DNA from: a virus
IMG/VR virus record: IMGVR_UViG_3300031595_000166
Location: 1-64,000 of that record
Strand: one strand, 5' to 3'
DNA: 64,000 nt
Part shown: piece after piece, positions 34,544 to 42,521 of the stretch
Layout of the letters: every line of letters starts with the position of its first letter
Numbering within the stretch: position 1 is the first letter of the stretch
Position numbers and translations under genes: made by a program
The notes under the pieces: model-generated
What the model was told of the DNA's origin: nothing
The model's database searches: none
The model's input: the letters and a program-made list of their open reading frames with translations, nothing else

Positions 34544-34572
34544 ACAATAGCCATCGATTACCGCTTTGTCAA
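34544..34572 (-). promoter_or_regulatory. Sigma70-type promoter
   Basis: -35 TTGACA (34567-34572, preceded by C), 17-nt spacer, -10 TATTGT (34544-34549). Predicted start about 34537. Confidence 0.65.
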
Positions 34573-34864
34573 GCCCATAATAGTTGAGCAAGGTTTCGCT
34601 AAATAATGTCTGGTTGTGTATTGTTTGTTTATGACAAGATTGTTCTACAATCATCTGGCTTTGTTCATGTGATGAGCACGTCTGGCGAGGTTGCATCTCT
34701 GCGAGCACATATCACTGTGCGTTTTCGTGTTTGGAATGCCGTCGCATTATTTTGTTGTCGAGTTCAATGCCCTTTGAGTTTATCGCTCTTGGGTTATCAT
34801 TGCCAGCACACGATCGGAGATACATTACATATCAAGCGAGCGCGCCCAACTTTTGCTGGAAAAT
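34573..34864. other. 292-nt segment without a convincing gene
   Basis: No minus-strand ORF fits, and the one plus-strand frame (34606-34932) has no ribosome site and runs into the coding 3' end of the next gene. Short inverted repeats are visible: CCAGC/GTTGG with an AAAA loop next to the 34865 stop, GATTGT/ACAATC near 34645 and GTGAT/ATCAC near 34680-34715. It could hold a structured RNA; nothing matches the tRNA-like fold found elsewhere. Confidence 0.4.
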
Positions 34865-35110
34865 CTAGGTTTTACTTTCAAGTTTCCATACATCGTTTTG
34901 TAAATCAACGATCATATCATTTAAGTGCTTAATGCAATCCTTTATGTTTTCGTGTTCGCCTTCTTTGAATTCTGGCTTTGGATATTCATATCTTCCTTCT
35001 TTATTTTTTCCAATAATGTAAGACTTTATAATCCCGCCACAAAATACACACTTAATACCAGACTCTGTTTCTTCGGCTTCTAGTTTAGTTTTATTTTTTG
35101 TTTTACTCAT
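34865..35110 (-). CDS. Hypothetical protein with C-x-x-C and coiled coil
   Basis: 81 residues: basic/acidic start, K-C-V-F-C-G-G in the middle and a helical C terminus with heptad-like Leu/Ile/Val spacing. Overlaps the upstream stop by 4 nt. Confidence 0.55.
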   Translation of the reverse strand: MSKTKNKTKLEAEETESGIKCVFCGGIIKSYIIGKNKEGRYEYPKPEFKEGEHENIKDCIKHLNDMIVDLQNDVWKLESKT

Positions 35111-35817
35111 GGCGATGAGCTTACTTTTTTGATTGGCTTTGATTTTTTTACAATCGTGCCGCCTGCAATAGCTGGATTTGTTTTTGCTGGAACTGCACCA
35201 CTAATACTTCCACCACCAATATGATTTATAGAACCAGTTGATTTCGTAATGCTCTTTGAAGAAGAACTACTACTGGATTTCGTTGGTTTCAACGAACTTA
35301 GTTTATTTACTGCATCCTTCATTTTTTCTTCAATCGTTTTTTCTTTCTTTACAATCGGTTTGGAAGATAGATCAAGTTTCTTTGGTGTATATCCGACGGT
35401 CTTGAAAAACTCTTCTCTTGGTATCCTATAATATTTTATACCATCTTGTTCTGCGTTTTCTAACTTTGATATGTTTTCTCGAATGCGAACAATTGCATTT
35501 CCGCCATTAACATCTTGACCAATTATCCATATGGCTTTATGTAAAACATAATCTTTACCCGGAGCAGTGTGATCGAATGTTCTTGGCATATCCCACATAG
35601 AATCCATTTCAGAAAGAACAACGAATGCCTCTGTTGGTGAGATTGTCTTGGCAATATTTACCATATCGGGAAGGCTTAGATCACCAGCGCCGAGTTTTTC
35701 TCCTTGTAAATTATACCAGCCAGCATTGTTGATTATGCTGTTGTGTCGCATTTGATTATTTGATAGTCCGAAAGATTTGCATTTTATGTCTCCGAACATT
35801 GATTTTGTGAGTTTCAT
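35107..35817 (-). CDS. Hypothetical protein with Ser/Lys-rich disordered tail
   Basis: 236 residues. Residues 1-150 form an alpha/beta domain (M-F-G-D-I-K-C-K, A-F-V-V-L-S-E-M-D, A-I-W-I-I-G-Q-D); the rest is low-complexity Ser/Lys/Pro with a run of seven Ser. The tail suggests a flexible linker or scaffold-binding region. Not recognised. Confidence 0.6.
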   Translation of the reverse strand: MKLTKSMFGDIKCKSFGLSNNQMRHNSIINNAGWYNLQGEKLGAGDLSLPDMVNIAKTISPTEAFVVLSEMDSMWDMPRTFDHTAPGKDYVLHKAIWIIGQDVNGGNAIVRIRENISKLENAEQDGIKYYRIPREEFFKTVGYTPKKLDLSSKPIVKKEKTIEEKMKDAVNKLSSLKPTKSSSSSSSKSITKSTGSINHIGGGSISGAVPAKTNPAIAGGTIVKKSKPIKKVSSSP

Positions 35818-35827
35818 TTTGTTTCTT

Positions 35828-36112
35828 TCATAGTAGTAATAGATATTTATCTATTTCGTCTGCATACTTTTTATATTGGGGATTGAGTTGCTTATTTCTA
35901 AGGATCGCAAAATCTATACCATTCCCGAGTGCTTTATGATACCACACGAATGCTTTTATTAGATTAGGAATAACTGGTAATTTTCTTCGTTCATACGCCC
36001 TGATGACTGCGTCCGCAAGTTCTATTGATATTCCTTCGGTATTAACACTGGCTTTCTCTCGAAAATCAGTATCTACTATCAATGGAATATCTAACATATA
36101 TTCTACAAACAT
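35828..36112 (-). CDS. DTDF/NLNV family small protein with YLLLL tail
   Basis: 94 residues: I-V-D-T-D-F-R-E, A-D-A-V-I-R-A-Y-E-R-R-K-L-P-V-I-P-N-L-I-K-A-F, ending E-I-D-K-Y-L-L-L-L. Starts 1 nt after the gltX stop. Confidence 0.7.
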   Translation of the reverse strand: MFVEYMLDIPLIVDTDFREKASVNTEGISIELADAVIRAYERRKLPVIPNLIKAFVWYHKALGNGIDFAILRNKQLNPQYKKYADEIDKYLLLL

Positions 36113-36113
36113 A

Positions 36114-37523
36114 TTATATCAGTTGCTTTTGTATTCTGTTCAATACTACTTCTTTACCCATCACTCCCATTACTTGGAATAATTCAGGGCTTTGTGTCCG
36201 ACCATAAATCGCGCATCTTGTTGGTTGTCCGATCTCTTTTATAGTCATTCCATTTTGTGTTAGCCAATCATTTGTTGCCGTTCTAAGATTATTTTCCGTC
36301 CAATCATTTACGGATTGAAGGAATGTATTGAATGCGGATAGTTTTGTTTTGGCTTCTGGTGTGAGTATTTTTTCGACTGCTGATTGGTCAATGGAGATGT
36401 CGGAACGGAGAACTGGCTCTAACTCCGTTGCTGCGTCCAATAGTGTGCGGGCGCGTGTCCTCACCAGCGGTATTAGTGATGTAAGTCGTCTGGCGCAGAT
36501 GTCAATGCCACGGGCTGTAATGAATGGTAGGAGGTGATCGGCATACACATTATCTGGCGTCAATGTGTTGCTTTTCAGATGTTCATAATTTATGACCGAT
36601 GCCTTGACTGGATCAAACTTACCATCTTTACGAACACAATTTTCAAGTGAAAACTTTTCAATTAGTTCATTAATCGAAAACAATTCTTGATCTTTATAAC
36701 CAAAACCAAGTCTTGCAACAATATTCAATAGAGCTTGTGGTGTATATCCTAAATCTCGAAACTGGAAAACGCTTGCAGCACCATCGCGCTTCGATAACTT
36801 GGATCCTGATTGTGATAGAATGAGGGGGAGATGTCCTTGAATAGGTGGTTCCCACCCGAACGCTTGATATAGCATCAGTTGGCAATTTGCATTAACCATA
36901 TGTTCGCGTCCGCGAATAATATGAGTTATTTCCATTAGATGGTCATCAATAGTCGCACCAAAATTATACATTGCTTGACCATCAGATCGTATAATTATGA
37001 AGTCCTGATTTTCAAAATTAGGTGTGCGCACTGTCTTGAACACCTGATCATCATATTCAATATGACCATCAAGCGGAGCCTTAAATCTAATTACATAATT
37101 TTTAGTTCGATCGTATCCTTTGTCAATGCAGGTTCGTGGATATTTGAATACTGATTTTGGATTATTGGCTTCTATTTCTTTTCGTTGTCGATCTAATTCT
37201 TCTGGTGTGCAATAACAACGATATGCTTTACCTTCTTTGATTAATTGTTCTGCATAATGCTTGTAAATATCTTTGCGCTCGCTTTGACGATACGGAACAT
37301 CATTGCTTACGCCAATACCTTGTTGCCAATCTAACCCGAGCCAACGAAGACTATCGAGAATTGTATTTTCGCTTGCGTCCGATGATCTTTTTTGATCTGT
37401 GTCCTCGACCCTTACCAAGAAAATCCCATTGTGTTTCTTTGCAAGTAGCCAATTATATAGGGCTGTTCTAGCCCCGCCAATATGTAATGAACCGCTCGGA
37501 CTTGGAGAAAATCTTGTCTTCAT
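36114..37523 (-). CDS. gltX: Glutamyl-tRNA synthetase
   Basis: 469 residues from the ATG at 37523 (M-K-T-R-F-S-P-S-P-S-G); an upstream ATG would add five residues. Class I motifs: S-L-H-I-G-G-A-R-T (HIGH equivalent) near residue 13 and G-S-K-L-S-K-R-D-G (KMSKS equivalent). Length equals bacterial GltX, with the anticodon-binding C-terminal half present. It charges tRNA-Glu in the cytoplasm. A full-size synthetase is rare in phages and fits a giant-phage genome. Confidence 0.95.
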   Translation of the reverse strand: MKTRFSPSPSGSLHIGGARTALYNWLLAKKHNGIFLVRVEDTDQKRSSDASENTILDSLRWLGLDWQQGIGVSNDVPYRQSERKDIYKHYAEQLIKEGKAYRCYCTPEELDRQRKEIEANNPKSVFKYPRTCIDKGYDRTKNYVIRFKAPLDGHIEYDDQVFKTVRTPNFENQDFIIIRSDGQAMYNFGATIDDHLMEITHIIRGREHMVNANCQLMLYQAFGWEPPIQGHLPLILSQSGSKLSKRDGAASVFQFRDLGYTPQALLNIVARLGFGYKDQELFSINELIEKFSLENCVRKDGKFDPVKASVINYEHLKSNTLTPDNVYADHLLPFITARGIDICARRLTSLIPLVRTRARTLLDAATELEPVLRSDISIDQSAVEKILTPEAKTKLSAFNTFLQSVNDWTENNLRTATNDWLTQNGMTIKEIGQPTRCAIYGRTQSPELFQVMGVMGKEVVLNRIQKQLI

Positions 37524-37557
37524 TAGTTTTTCTTTCATTTCACATTTTTATTTTTAT

Positions 37558-37647
37558 CTAAATATACCAACAAGATGATGTATGTTCAATATTATCTAAA
37601 AGAAACATCATACCAATAACAAGTCCAACAATAATAAATAATACCAT
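37558..37647 (-). CDS. 29-residue membrane peptide
   Basis: ATG at 37647 with AGGAAG 7 nt upstream and only 13 nt after the predicted transcription start at 37660. Hydrophobic M-V-L-F-I-I-V-G-L-V-I-G-M-M-F-L-L followed by a polar end. The promoter, short leader and ribosome site make it the first cistron before gltX. Confidence 0.55.
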   Translation of the reverse strand: MVLFIIVGLVIGMMFLLDNIEHTSSCWYI

Positions 37648-37666
37648 TTTATCTTCCTACAATTAT

Positions 37667-37695
37667 AATCTAACCACTCCACCGCACCCCGTCAA
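37667..37695 (-). promoter_or_regulatory. Sigma70-type promoter for gltX
   Basis: -35 TTGACG (37690-37695, preceded by C), 17-nt spacer, -10 TAGATT (37667-37672). Predicted start 37660. Overlaps the last codons of the 37692 gene. Confidence 0.7.
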
Positions 37696-37940
37696 GCCAC
37701 ATCCTGCGACAACGCAATACACTTTTTACAATTTACTTTACTCGGCCAGCAAATCCATCCCCACAACCTATACCATTTCTTTTGCACATTGTTTTTAGCG
37801 CACAATGGTAAGTTTTCCTGAACATTAGCCAAGTGGAATGTCTTATTCTCTTTATTCATTCTTTTAGAATGCTCAACGATATTATCATCAGCATTTTTTA
37901 TTGATTTATTGACTTCTTTTATACTGTATTTTTTTCCCAT
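37692..37940 (-). CDS. Hypothetical protein
   Basis: 82 residues from the ATG at 37940. Lys/Asn-rich N-terminal half, then L-P-L-C-A-K, a Trp-rich stretch W-Y-R-L-W-G-W-I-C-W and C-K-K-C. Five Cys may bind metal. Its start overlaps the 22-codon ORF at 37919. Confidence 0.5.
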   Translation of the reverse strand: MGKKYSIKEVNKSIKNADDNIVEHSKRMNKENKTFHLANVQENLPLCAKNNVQKKWYRLWGWICWPSKVNCKKCIALSQDVA

Positions 37941-37987
37941 TCTCCACCAACAACCTTCCACCAACGAACGCGAATGTTATTACTCAT
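37919..37987 (-). CDS. 22-codon ORF, remnant of the neighbouring family
   Basis: ATG at 37987 overlaps the upstream stop as TAATG. Encodes W-W-K-V-V-G-G-E-W-E-K, nearly the same as G-K-V-V-G-G-E-W-V-K in the protein at 38217, from a 24-nt near-identical DNA segment. Probably the tail end of a decayed tandem duplicate. Confidence 0.4.
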   Translation of the reverse strand: MSNNIRVRWWKVVGGEWEKNTV

Positions 37988-38287
37988 TATGCTTTTCTCC
38001 AATCATAACTTTGATCTGGTAATCTCGTGTATTTTACCTTATTCCAATAACCTAACATATTAGGGTTATCAATCTCCCACTCCTCAATTGAGACAATTCT
38101 ATCACCATTATTCAGGAGATACTTATCTCCTGCTTGTTTTGCATCATTAAGTGATTGATGAACACTAAGCATGTCATCACATTCGCCATTGCCATAGAAT
38201 AATATAAATACACTATTCATTTTGTTATGATTTCTCCAAGTGTAAAAGATGGTTCTGATTTTACCCATTCTCCACCAACAACCTTCC
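37939..38287. repeat. Direct repeat pair of about 24 nt
   Basis: Bases 37939-37962 and 38263-38286 are near identical (both begin CCATTCTCCACCAACAACC). They encode the K-V-V-G-G-E-W segment of two relatives in different contexts, marking a tandem duplication with later frame decay. Confidence 0.6.
37987..38220 (-). CDS. Hypothetical protein, M-N-S-x-F tandem paralogue
   Basis: 77 residues from the ATG at 38220 (ATGA overlap with the upstream stop). M-N-S-V-F-I-L-F-Y-G-N-G ... L-N-D-A-K-Q-A-G-D-K-Y-L-L ... I-E-E-W-E-I. Upstream neighbour has the same order of blocks, so these are tandem duplicates. Confidence 0.6.
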   Translation of the reverse strand: MNSVFILFYGNGECDDMLSVHQSLNDAKQAGDKYLLNNGDRIVSIEEWEIDNPNMLGYWNKVKYTRLPDQSYDWRKA

Positions 38288-38468
38288 CCCAACTCACATT
38301 ATATTCCACCGCCCCAATATACCATTCAAAAATATTTACATATTTTGATTTCCATCCAGCCAGCAATATTTCATCACCATATTTCATAGCCTCATCCAAT
38401 GACAAGAAAATTGGCGTGTTATTGTCTTGGTATCCGTTGCCCGGAATTACTTGAAAGATACTATTCAT
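38217..38468 (-). CDS. Hypothetical protein, M-N-S-x-F tandem paralogue
   Basis: 83 residues: M-N-S-I-F-Q-V-I-P-G-N-G, L-D-E-A-M-K-Y-G-D-E-I-L-L, I-F-E-W-Y-I, then W-G-K-V-V-G-G-E-W-V. Paralogue of 37987. Alpha/beta, function unknown. Confidence 0.6.
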   Translation of the reverse strand: MNSIFQVIPGNGYQDNNTPIFLSLDEAMKYGDEILLAGWKSKYVNIFEWYIGAVEYNVSWGKVVGGEWVKSEPSFTLGEIITK

Positions 38469-38637
38469 TTTTCATCTCATCCTTTACCCATTCAATCAAT
38501 TCTATAATAAAATTACACTTACCATTATTTTCGTGATCGTAATCTGACATTGAGGTAATATAAGGATCGCCGGCGTTTTGTATCATTTGAAGTTCGGATT
38601 TCAAGTGTTCAAGTAATTTTTGCTGGAATGTTATCAT
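38461..38637 (-). CDS. Hypothetical small helical protein
   Basis: 58 residues, ATG at 38637, overlapping neighbours by 4-8 nt. Helical start F-Q-Q-K-L-L-E-H-L-K-S-E-L and end F-I-I-E-L-I-E-W-V-K-D-E. Position and overlaps support a real gene. Confidence 0.6.
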   Translation of the reverse strand: MITFQQKLLEHLKSELQMIQNAGDPYITSMSDYDHENNGKCNFIIELIEWVKDEMKNE

Positions 38638-38906
38638 TGTAATATCAATAACTCATTATGTCTTTCACAAACTGCCATCGCTTCTTCTTTTGTGTCAAAC
38701 TTACAATCATCTGGCGTGCTATTGCCAAAAATAGTAATATCACTTGTACGAAGATTTTTGGTCAGAAAACGAATATTACCATTATTGACAATATATAATA
38801 TATTATAATATAATTCATTTTTTACGGAAGCAACGGAATACTTATATGGCACAAACCAAGTTTCATTCCATTTATGTTGATGCTTACCTCCATATACCCA
38901 TTCCAT
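38634..38906 (-). CDS. VCERHYELLILQ family protein
   Basis: 90 residues, first of five tandem relatives. Shared layout: M-E-W start, aromatic beta-rich middle, then D-D-C-K-F-D-T-K-E-E-A-M-A-V-C-E-R-H-N-E-L-L-I-L-Q at the end (given here in one-letter parts). No known domain. The L-L-I-L-Q end is another version of the shared tail. Confidence 0.65.
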   Translation of the reverse strand: MEWVYGGKHQHKWNETWFVPYKYSVASVKNELYYNILYIVNNGNIRFLTKNLRTSDITIFGNSTPDDCKFDTKEEAMAVCERHNELLILQ

Positions 38907-38914
38907 AATAAATC

Positions 38915-39208
38915 CTATTGCAAAACCAGTCGTTGATTATATCTTTCACAAGCTACCATTGCTTTTTCTTTTGTGGCAAACTTATGATCTGGTCGAAGAC
39001 CATTGTTATTTAGTAATGTTGTAGATACTGATCTTTTATTTAGCCAATGTATTTCGATATCGTCGATATGATTTTGACAAACCATAGTGCACCACCAACC
39101 GTTATTTGCTACACCTTGATACATCACACTATAAGTGTAAAATCCTTCGCGAGCAACAAAATAATGTAAATAACAATTATTCTCTTTTGCTATTGACCAT
39201 TCTAACAT
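38915..39208 (-). CDS. VCERHYELLILQ family protein
   Basis: 97 residues; most diverged copy: starts L-E-W-S-I-A, ends K-A-M-V-A-C-E-R-Y-N-Q-R-L-V-L-Q. The middle keeps W-W-C-T-M-V and an N-G-L-R-P-D-H-K-F block. Confidence 0.65.
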   Translation of the reverse strand: MLEWSIAKENNCYLHYFVAREGFYTYSVMYQGVANNGWWCTMVCQNHIDDIEIHWLNKRSVSTTLLNNNGLRPDHKFATKEKAMVACERYNQRLVLQ

Positions 39209-39217
39209 ATTATTTCC

Positions 39218-39499
39218 TTATTGTAATATCAATAACTCATAATGTCTTTCACAAACGGCTTTTGCTTCTTCTGGCATCTTGAAAAAACAATCATCTGGCA
39301 AACTATCAACCCTACTTGTAATACAATGCATATGAAGTCTGTCTGACAGATATCCGCCCAAACTTTTTGGCGGAGTATAAACTATATACCACCCACTTTT
39401 ACTATATTGTAAATATACAATGTCATACCATCCACGATCTGTATTTGATATATATCGGTCATCACCACTCAATGCATCACTATCATATTTCCATTCCAT
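39218..39499 (-). CDS. VCERHYELLILQ family protein
   Basis: 93 residues from the ATG at 39499 (M-E-W-K-Y-D). Middle: W-Y-I-V-Y-T-P-P-K-S-L-G-G-Y-L-S-D-R-L; end A-K-A-V-C-E-R-H-Y-E-L-L-I-L-Q. The longer frame to 39544 overlaps the upstream gene and is not conserved. Confidence 0.65.
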   Translation of the reverse strand: MEWKYDSDALSGDDRYISNTDRGWYDIVYLQYSKSGWYIVYTPPKSLGGYLSDRLHMHCITSRVDSLPDDCFFKMPEEAKAVCERHYELLILQ

Positions 39500-39507
39500 A
39501 GTAAAAC

Positions 39508-39774
39508 CTATTGTAAAATCAATAATTTGTGATGGCGTTCGCATATCTCTTGCGCTTCTTCTTTCGTGGCGAACTCACAATTAGATTGTAGTCCTTGTGC
39601 TTCTGCTATTCCATAACCGCATTCTATGTTAAGATTATTAGATAGGAAGCCACCGAGCATATCTGGTGGATTATATGATGAACACCACTTGCCATAATAA
39701 CTAATCACACAATAATCATTTCCATCATCAAGATGTGCTTCCCAATAACCTGTATCAGTTTCTAACCAATTCAT
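39508..39774 (-). CDS. VCERHYELLILQ family protein
   Basis: 88 residues from the ATG at 39774 (M-N-W-L-E-T-D). Y-W-E-A-H-L-D-D, Y-N-P-P-D-M-L-G-G-F-L-S-N-N-L and the end A-Q-E-I-C-E-R-H-H-K-L-L-I-L-Q. Confidence 0.65.
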   Translation of the reverse strand: MNWLETDTGYWEAHLDDGNDYCVISYYGKWCSSYNPPDMLGGFLSNNLNIECGYGIAEAQGLQSNCEFATKEEAQEICERHHKLLILQ

Positions 39775-39785
39775 TTTTAGAACCC

Positions 39786-40049
39786 TTATTGCAAAATTAG
39801 TAATTTGTAATGTCTTTCGCAAACTTCCATTGCTTGTTTTTTGGTCGTGAATTGACAATTAGTTTTTAACGGATCGCCATAATAAGTTTCTATACGAAGT
39901 CTATTTGATAGATAGCCAGCATACCTATTTAGATTTGGGGTATAATTAGCGACCCAAAATCCATCCCTAACAAAAACCCTGTAATCATGATCGAAGTCAT
40001 CTTTGAATGGATGAGCCTCATAATGAAATCTCTTAGGGATCCATTCCAT
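39786..40049 (-). CDS. VCERHYELLILQ family protein
   Basis: 87 residues: M-E-W-I-P-K-R-F, Y-T-P-N-L-N-R-Y-A-G-Y-L-S-N-R-L, end A-M-E-V-C-E-R-H-Y-K-L-L-I-L-Q. Directly abuts the methyltransferase stop. As the most upstream copy it is probably the founder position of the array. Confidence 0.65.
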   Translation of the reverse strand: MEWIPKRFHYEAHPFKDDFDHDYRVFVRDGFWVANYTPNLNRYAGYLSNRLRIETYYGDPLKTNCQFTTKKQAMEVCERHYKLLILQ

Positions 40050-40889
40050 TTAGAAACCTATACACTGTGCTGTTGGCAGTCGGGCTTTCATAATTTTGAC
40101 TGCGTCGGGGTTATTATCTATCATTACATAACCACGATTATTATTCTCTGCTGATTGCCCAAGGGAACCGCTTCCAGCAAAAAAATCTAATACTATATCA
40201 CCTTCATTAGAATGAACTTTGACTATACGATCTAAAACACCAAGTGGCTTCTGCGTTGGGTAATTTTGCTTTTCCTTACCCATTGTTGGAACGATTGTTT
40301 TGAACCAAACATCTGTTGGAGTTTTACCACGCTCTGCTTTTTCTTTTCCCACAAGTCCGGGCGCGAGATATGGAATACGATCCATTGCATCAAAATTGAA
40401 AACATATCCGCCTTTATTTGGATTCATCGCATAAAATAAAATCGTGTCGTGTTTTGCTGGCCATTTACTTTTTGATCTGGCTCCGTAGTCATAAGCCCAT
40501 ATTAATTCATTGACAAACCTATGGCGTCCGAGCATCTTGTCCAATGCAACCTTGATATAATGAACTTCTCTGTAATCTAAATGGACGAACAATGCTCCGT
40601 TGTCTGTTAGACAATGCAATGATGCTTCTATGCGTGGCATAAGGAATGCTGGGAAGTCATCGAACTTATCGTTGTAGATATTTGATGAGCCTTCTGCTTC
40701 TGTTGTTATGAATTGTTTTCCAGCGAATCCTGTTCGATCGCCTTCGCCATCTGTTGCTTTGACTTTTATTCTTTTGCGTTGTTGAACTTTTCCAGTCGAG
40801 AACGGACTATCGATGTAGATTAGTCGTGCAAAATTATTAGGAAGTGTCGGTAGCACTTCGAGATTATCACCGAGAATTATTTGTTTCAT
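40050..40889 (-). CDS. DNA N4/N6-amino methyltransferase (beta-class order)
   Basis: 279 residues. Catalytic motif near the N terminus reads I-D-S-P-F (residues 26-30) in place of the usual D/N/S-P-P-Y/F. The C-terminal S-adenosylmethionine motif is D-I-V-L-D-F-F-A-G-S-G, followed by G-Y-V-M-I-D-N-N-P. Motif IV before motif I indicates the beta class, as in type III Mod or CcrM-like enzymes. It could protect phage DNA from host restriction. The gene for a likely nuclease ends 17 nt upstream. Confidence 0.85.
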   Translation of the reverse strand: MKQIILGDNLEVLPTLPNNFARLIYIDSPFSTGKVQQRKRIKVKATDGEGDRTGFAGKQFITTEAEGSSNIYNDKFDDFPAFLMPRIEASLHCLTDNGALFVHLDYREVHYIKVALDKMLGRHRFVNELIWAYDYGARSKSKWPAKHDTILFYAMNPNKGGYVFNFDAMDRIPYLAPGLVGKEKAERGKTPTDVWFKTIVPTMGKEKQNYPTQKPLGVLDRIVKVHSNEGDIVLDFFAGSGSLGQSAENNNRGYVMIDNNPDAVKIMKARLPTAQCIGF

Positions 40890-40906
40890 ATGTATATACC
40901 TGTTAA

Positions 40907-41428
40907 TTAATAGGAATTATATATTCCTATATTTATTTTTGTTTCACCAATAATATCAATAAGTTGGCTTACTTGTTTTGTATGTTTTGATGCCATATTT
41001 TTGCAATCAGCAAGTATATTTTGCATCATAATTTTTAACTCAGGATGCTTACGACCTTCTTCAATTGCATTTAGTGTTTCTTGTTTCAGATTATTTTCTA
41101 CTACTTGATATGCGCTTATTTTATTTATAGACAATGTCGCACATTCGAATTGATTTTCTGTATGTTGTCCTCGCTTTTTTTTACTAACTAAATTGACAAT
41201 AACATTAGGTGGAACAACATACCAAGCATTATCTTTGCTATTATATACAACTAACGGAATATATTTCACCGCTCTTACTTGATTAATAGTTTCAACTGCT
41301 TCTTTTATTTCTCCGTTATCATCGCCAAAACAAAAATCACCATCTACTTTATTTTTTGATTTTGACGCACCAGTGATCTGCATATAGTATTTCTCTGCCG
41401 ACAAACCACTATTAGATATACCACTCAT
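40907..41428 (-). CDS. Putative PD-(D/E)XK restriction-type nuclease
   Basis: 173 residues. K-V-D-G-D-F-C-F-G ... G-E-I-K-E-A at residues 28-43 followed by a strand with Y-I-P-L-V-V-Y fits the PD-(D/E)XK core (acidic residue, then E40-x-K42). The adjacent methyltransferase strengthens a restriction-modification reading. C-terminal half is helical. The assignment rests on motif pattern and context only. Confidence 0.5.
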   Translation of the reverse strand: MSGISNSGLSAEKYYMQITGASKSKNKVDGDFCFGDDNGEIKEAVETINQVRAVKYIPLVVYNSKDNAWYVVPPNVIVNLVSKKKRGQHTENQFECATLSINKISAYQVVENNLKQETLNAIEEGRKHPELKIMMQNILADCKNMASKHTKQVSQLIDIIGETKINIGIYNSY

Positions 41429-41435
41429 AAATAAC

Positions 41436-41804
41436 CTACGATATCCTCGCTAAATCTTCAACACTCACATACATCTCAATCGCATTCTTTGCGCCTTTGA
41501 TTAGATCACGCGATATCTTTTCACCTGTTGCATACGAAAGATCTATCATGTATTTTTCAGTCAATCTCCAACCACCATCATTTTCTTTGCTAAACTCATA
41601 CATAACTTCTTCTTCGGTAGGATCTCTTCGCAACCACCAACACCAACGACTGTTCATCCGCTTCTTCAATGATGCCCTAATCTTATCCATCGTCTCTTTA
41701 TATCGTGTTTCTTTTCTTGCTTTCGCCCAAGCAAGATATTTTTCCGCAATATGAACAACTTCCTTCGGATCCATTTTAACTAATGATGTATTTGGACAAG
41801 TCAT
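41436..41804 (-). CDS. Hypothetical protein
   Basis: 122 residues, helical, with a basic-aromatic patch R-W-C-W-W-L-R-R-D-P-T-E-E-E. Not recognised. A start at the internal Met (M-D-P-K-E-V-V) is possible. Confidence 0.55.
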   Translation of the reverse strand: MTCPNTSLVKMDPKEVVHIAEKYLAWAKARKETRYKETMDKIRASLKKRMNSRWCWWLRRDPTEEEVMYEFSKENDGGWRLTEKYMIDLSYATGEKISRDLIKGAKNAIEMYVSVEDLARIS

Positions 41805-41811
41805 TTTATCC

Positions 41812-42204
41812 TCACTTCAATAATAAACACACATCGCATTGACATCTAAACCAACCACCACTGGGAACAATCGTGCCCGGACGACCACATCGTTCGCAAG
41901 TCTTTGCGCTTTGCTCTTCTGCTTCGTTGATGGCTTGCGTCATTTCATCCGTCTCTGCTGACATATACCAGCGCAACATTCCAAACTTTTCCTTGCATTG
42001 ACTTGCTTTATATTTTCCGCGTTCCTCTTCTGGCAATGCTAAAATCATTGCTTCAAGTTTTGCTGATAGCGCCTCTGTTAGCAAGAACCAACCATCCCCA
42101 TATGAGAAACCAAACCGCATCAATGATTTACTTGATGGGTCAATCGCACTCACATATAGATTAGGATATGCTTTGATTAGTGTTTCTTCAAGTTCTTTTT
42201 TCAT
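41812..42204 (-). CDS. Phage protein with C-terminal zinc cluster
   Basis: 130 residues. G-D-G-W-F-L-L-T-E near residue 36, K-E-K-F-G-M-L-R-W-Y near 72, then C-E-R-C-G-R-P-G ... R-C-Q-C-D-V-C at the end, giving five Cys for metal. Proteins with this K-F-G-x-L-R-x-Y plus C-x-x-C-G layout are widespread in phages and uncharacterised. Confidence 0.7.
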   Translation of the reverse strand: MKKELEETLIKAYPNLYVSAIDPSSKSLMRFGFSYGDGWFLLTEALSAKLEAMILALPEEERGKYKASQCKEKFGMLRWYMSAETDEMTQAINEAEEQSAKTCERCGRPGTIVPSGGWFRCQCDVCLLLK

Positions 42205-42494
42205 TGTTTCATATACTCTTTTTCAATGGCACGCAGGTTCTTTGTCAGGAGAATATCTTGTTGATCTTTACTTAAATCAATCCGTGTAATGTTTCTTTCA
42301 TTTATATTTCCGCGAAACACAACAAAACAATAATCATAATAGATATCCTCATCAAAATCAAACTCTTTTTCTACCCAACCTCTTGCGCCATCAATAACTA
42401 ATTCTGGTGCGGAATAAAATCCGATAGCACAATGATCTGTTTCACCATCATCATTTTTAATATCAACCGATAGATAGTAAATTGTATTGTTCAT
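42201..42494 (-). CDS. Hypothetical protein
   Basis: 97 residues, beta-rich then a Lys/Glu-rich helix. Overlaps the downstream start by 4 nt. Not recognised. Confidence 0.55.
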   Translation of the reverse strand: MNNTIYYLSVDIKNDDGETDHCAIGFYSAPELVIDGARGWVEKEFDFDEDIYYDYCFVVFRGNINERNITRIDLSKDQQDILLTKNLRAIEKEYMKQ

Positions 42495-42521
42495 TGGAAA
42501 ATATATCCCTTCTTGCCATCT

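Noticed and set aside
34606-34932. Plus-strand ORF of 108 codons
   Set aside because: No ribosome site, Cys/Val/Ser-rich odd composition, and its end overlaps coding sequence of the minus-strand gene at 34865.
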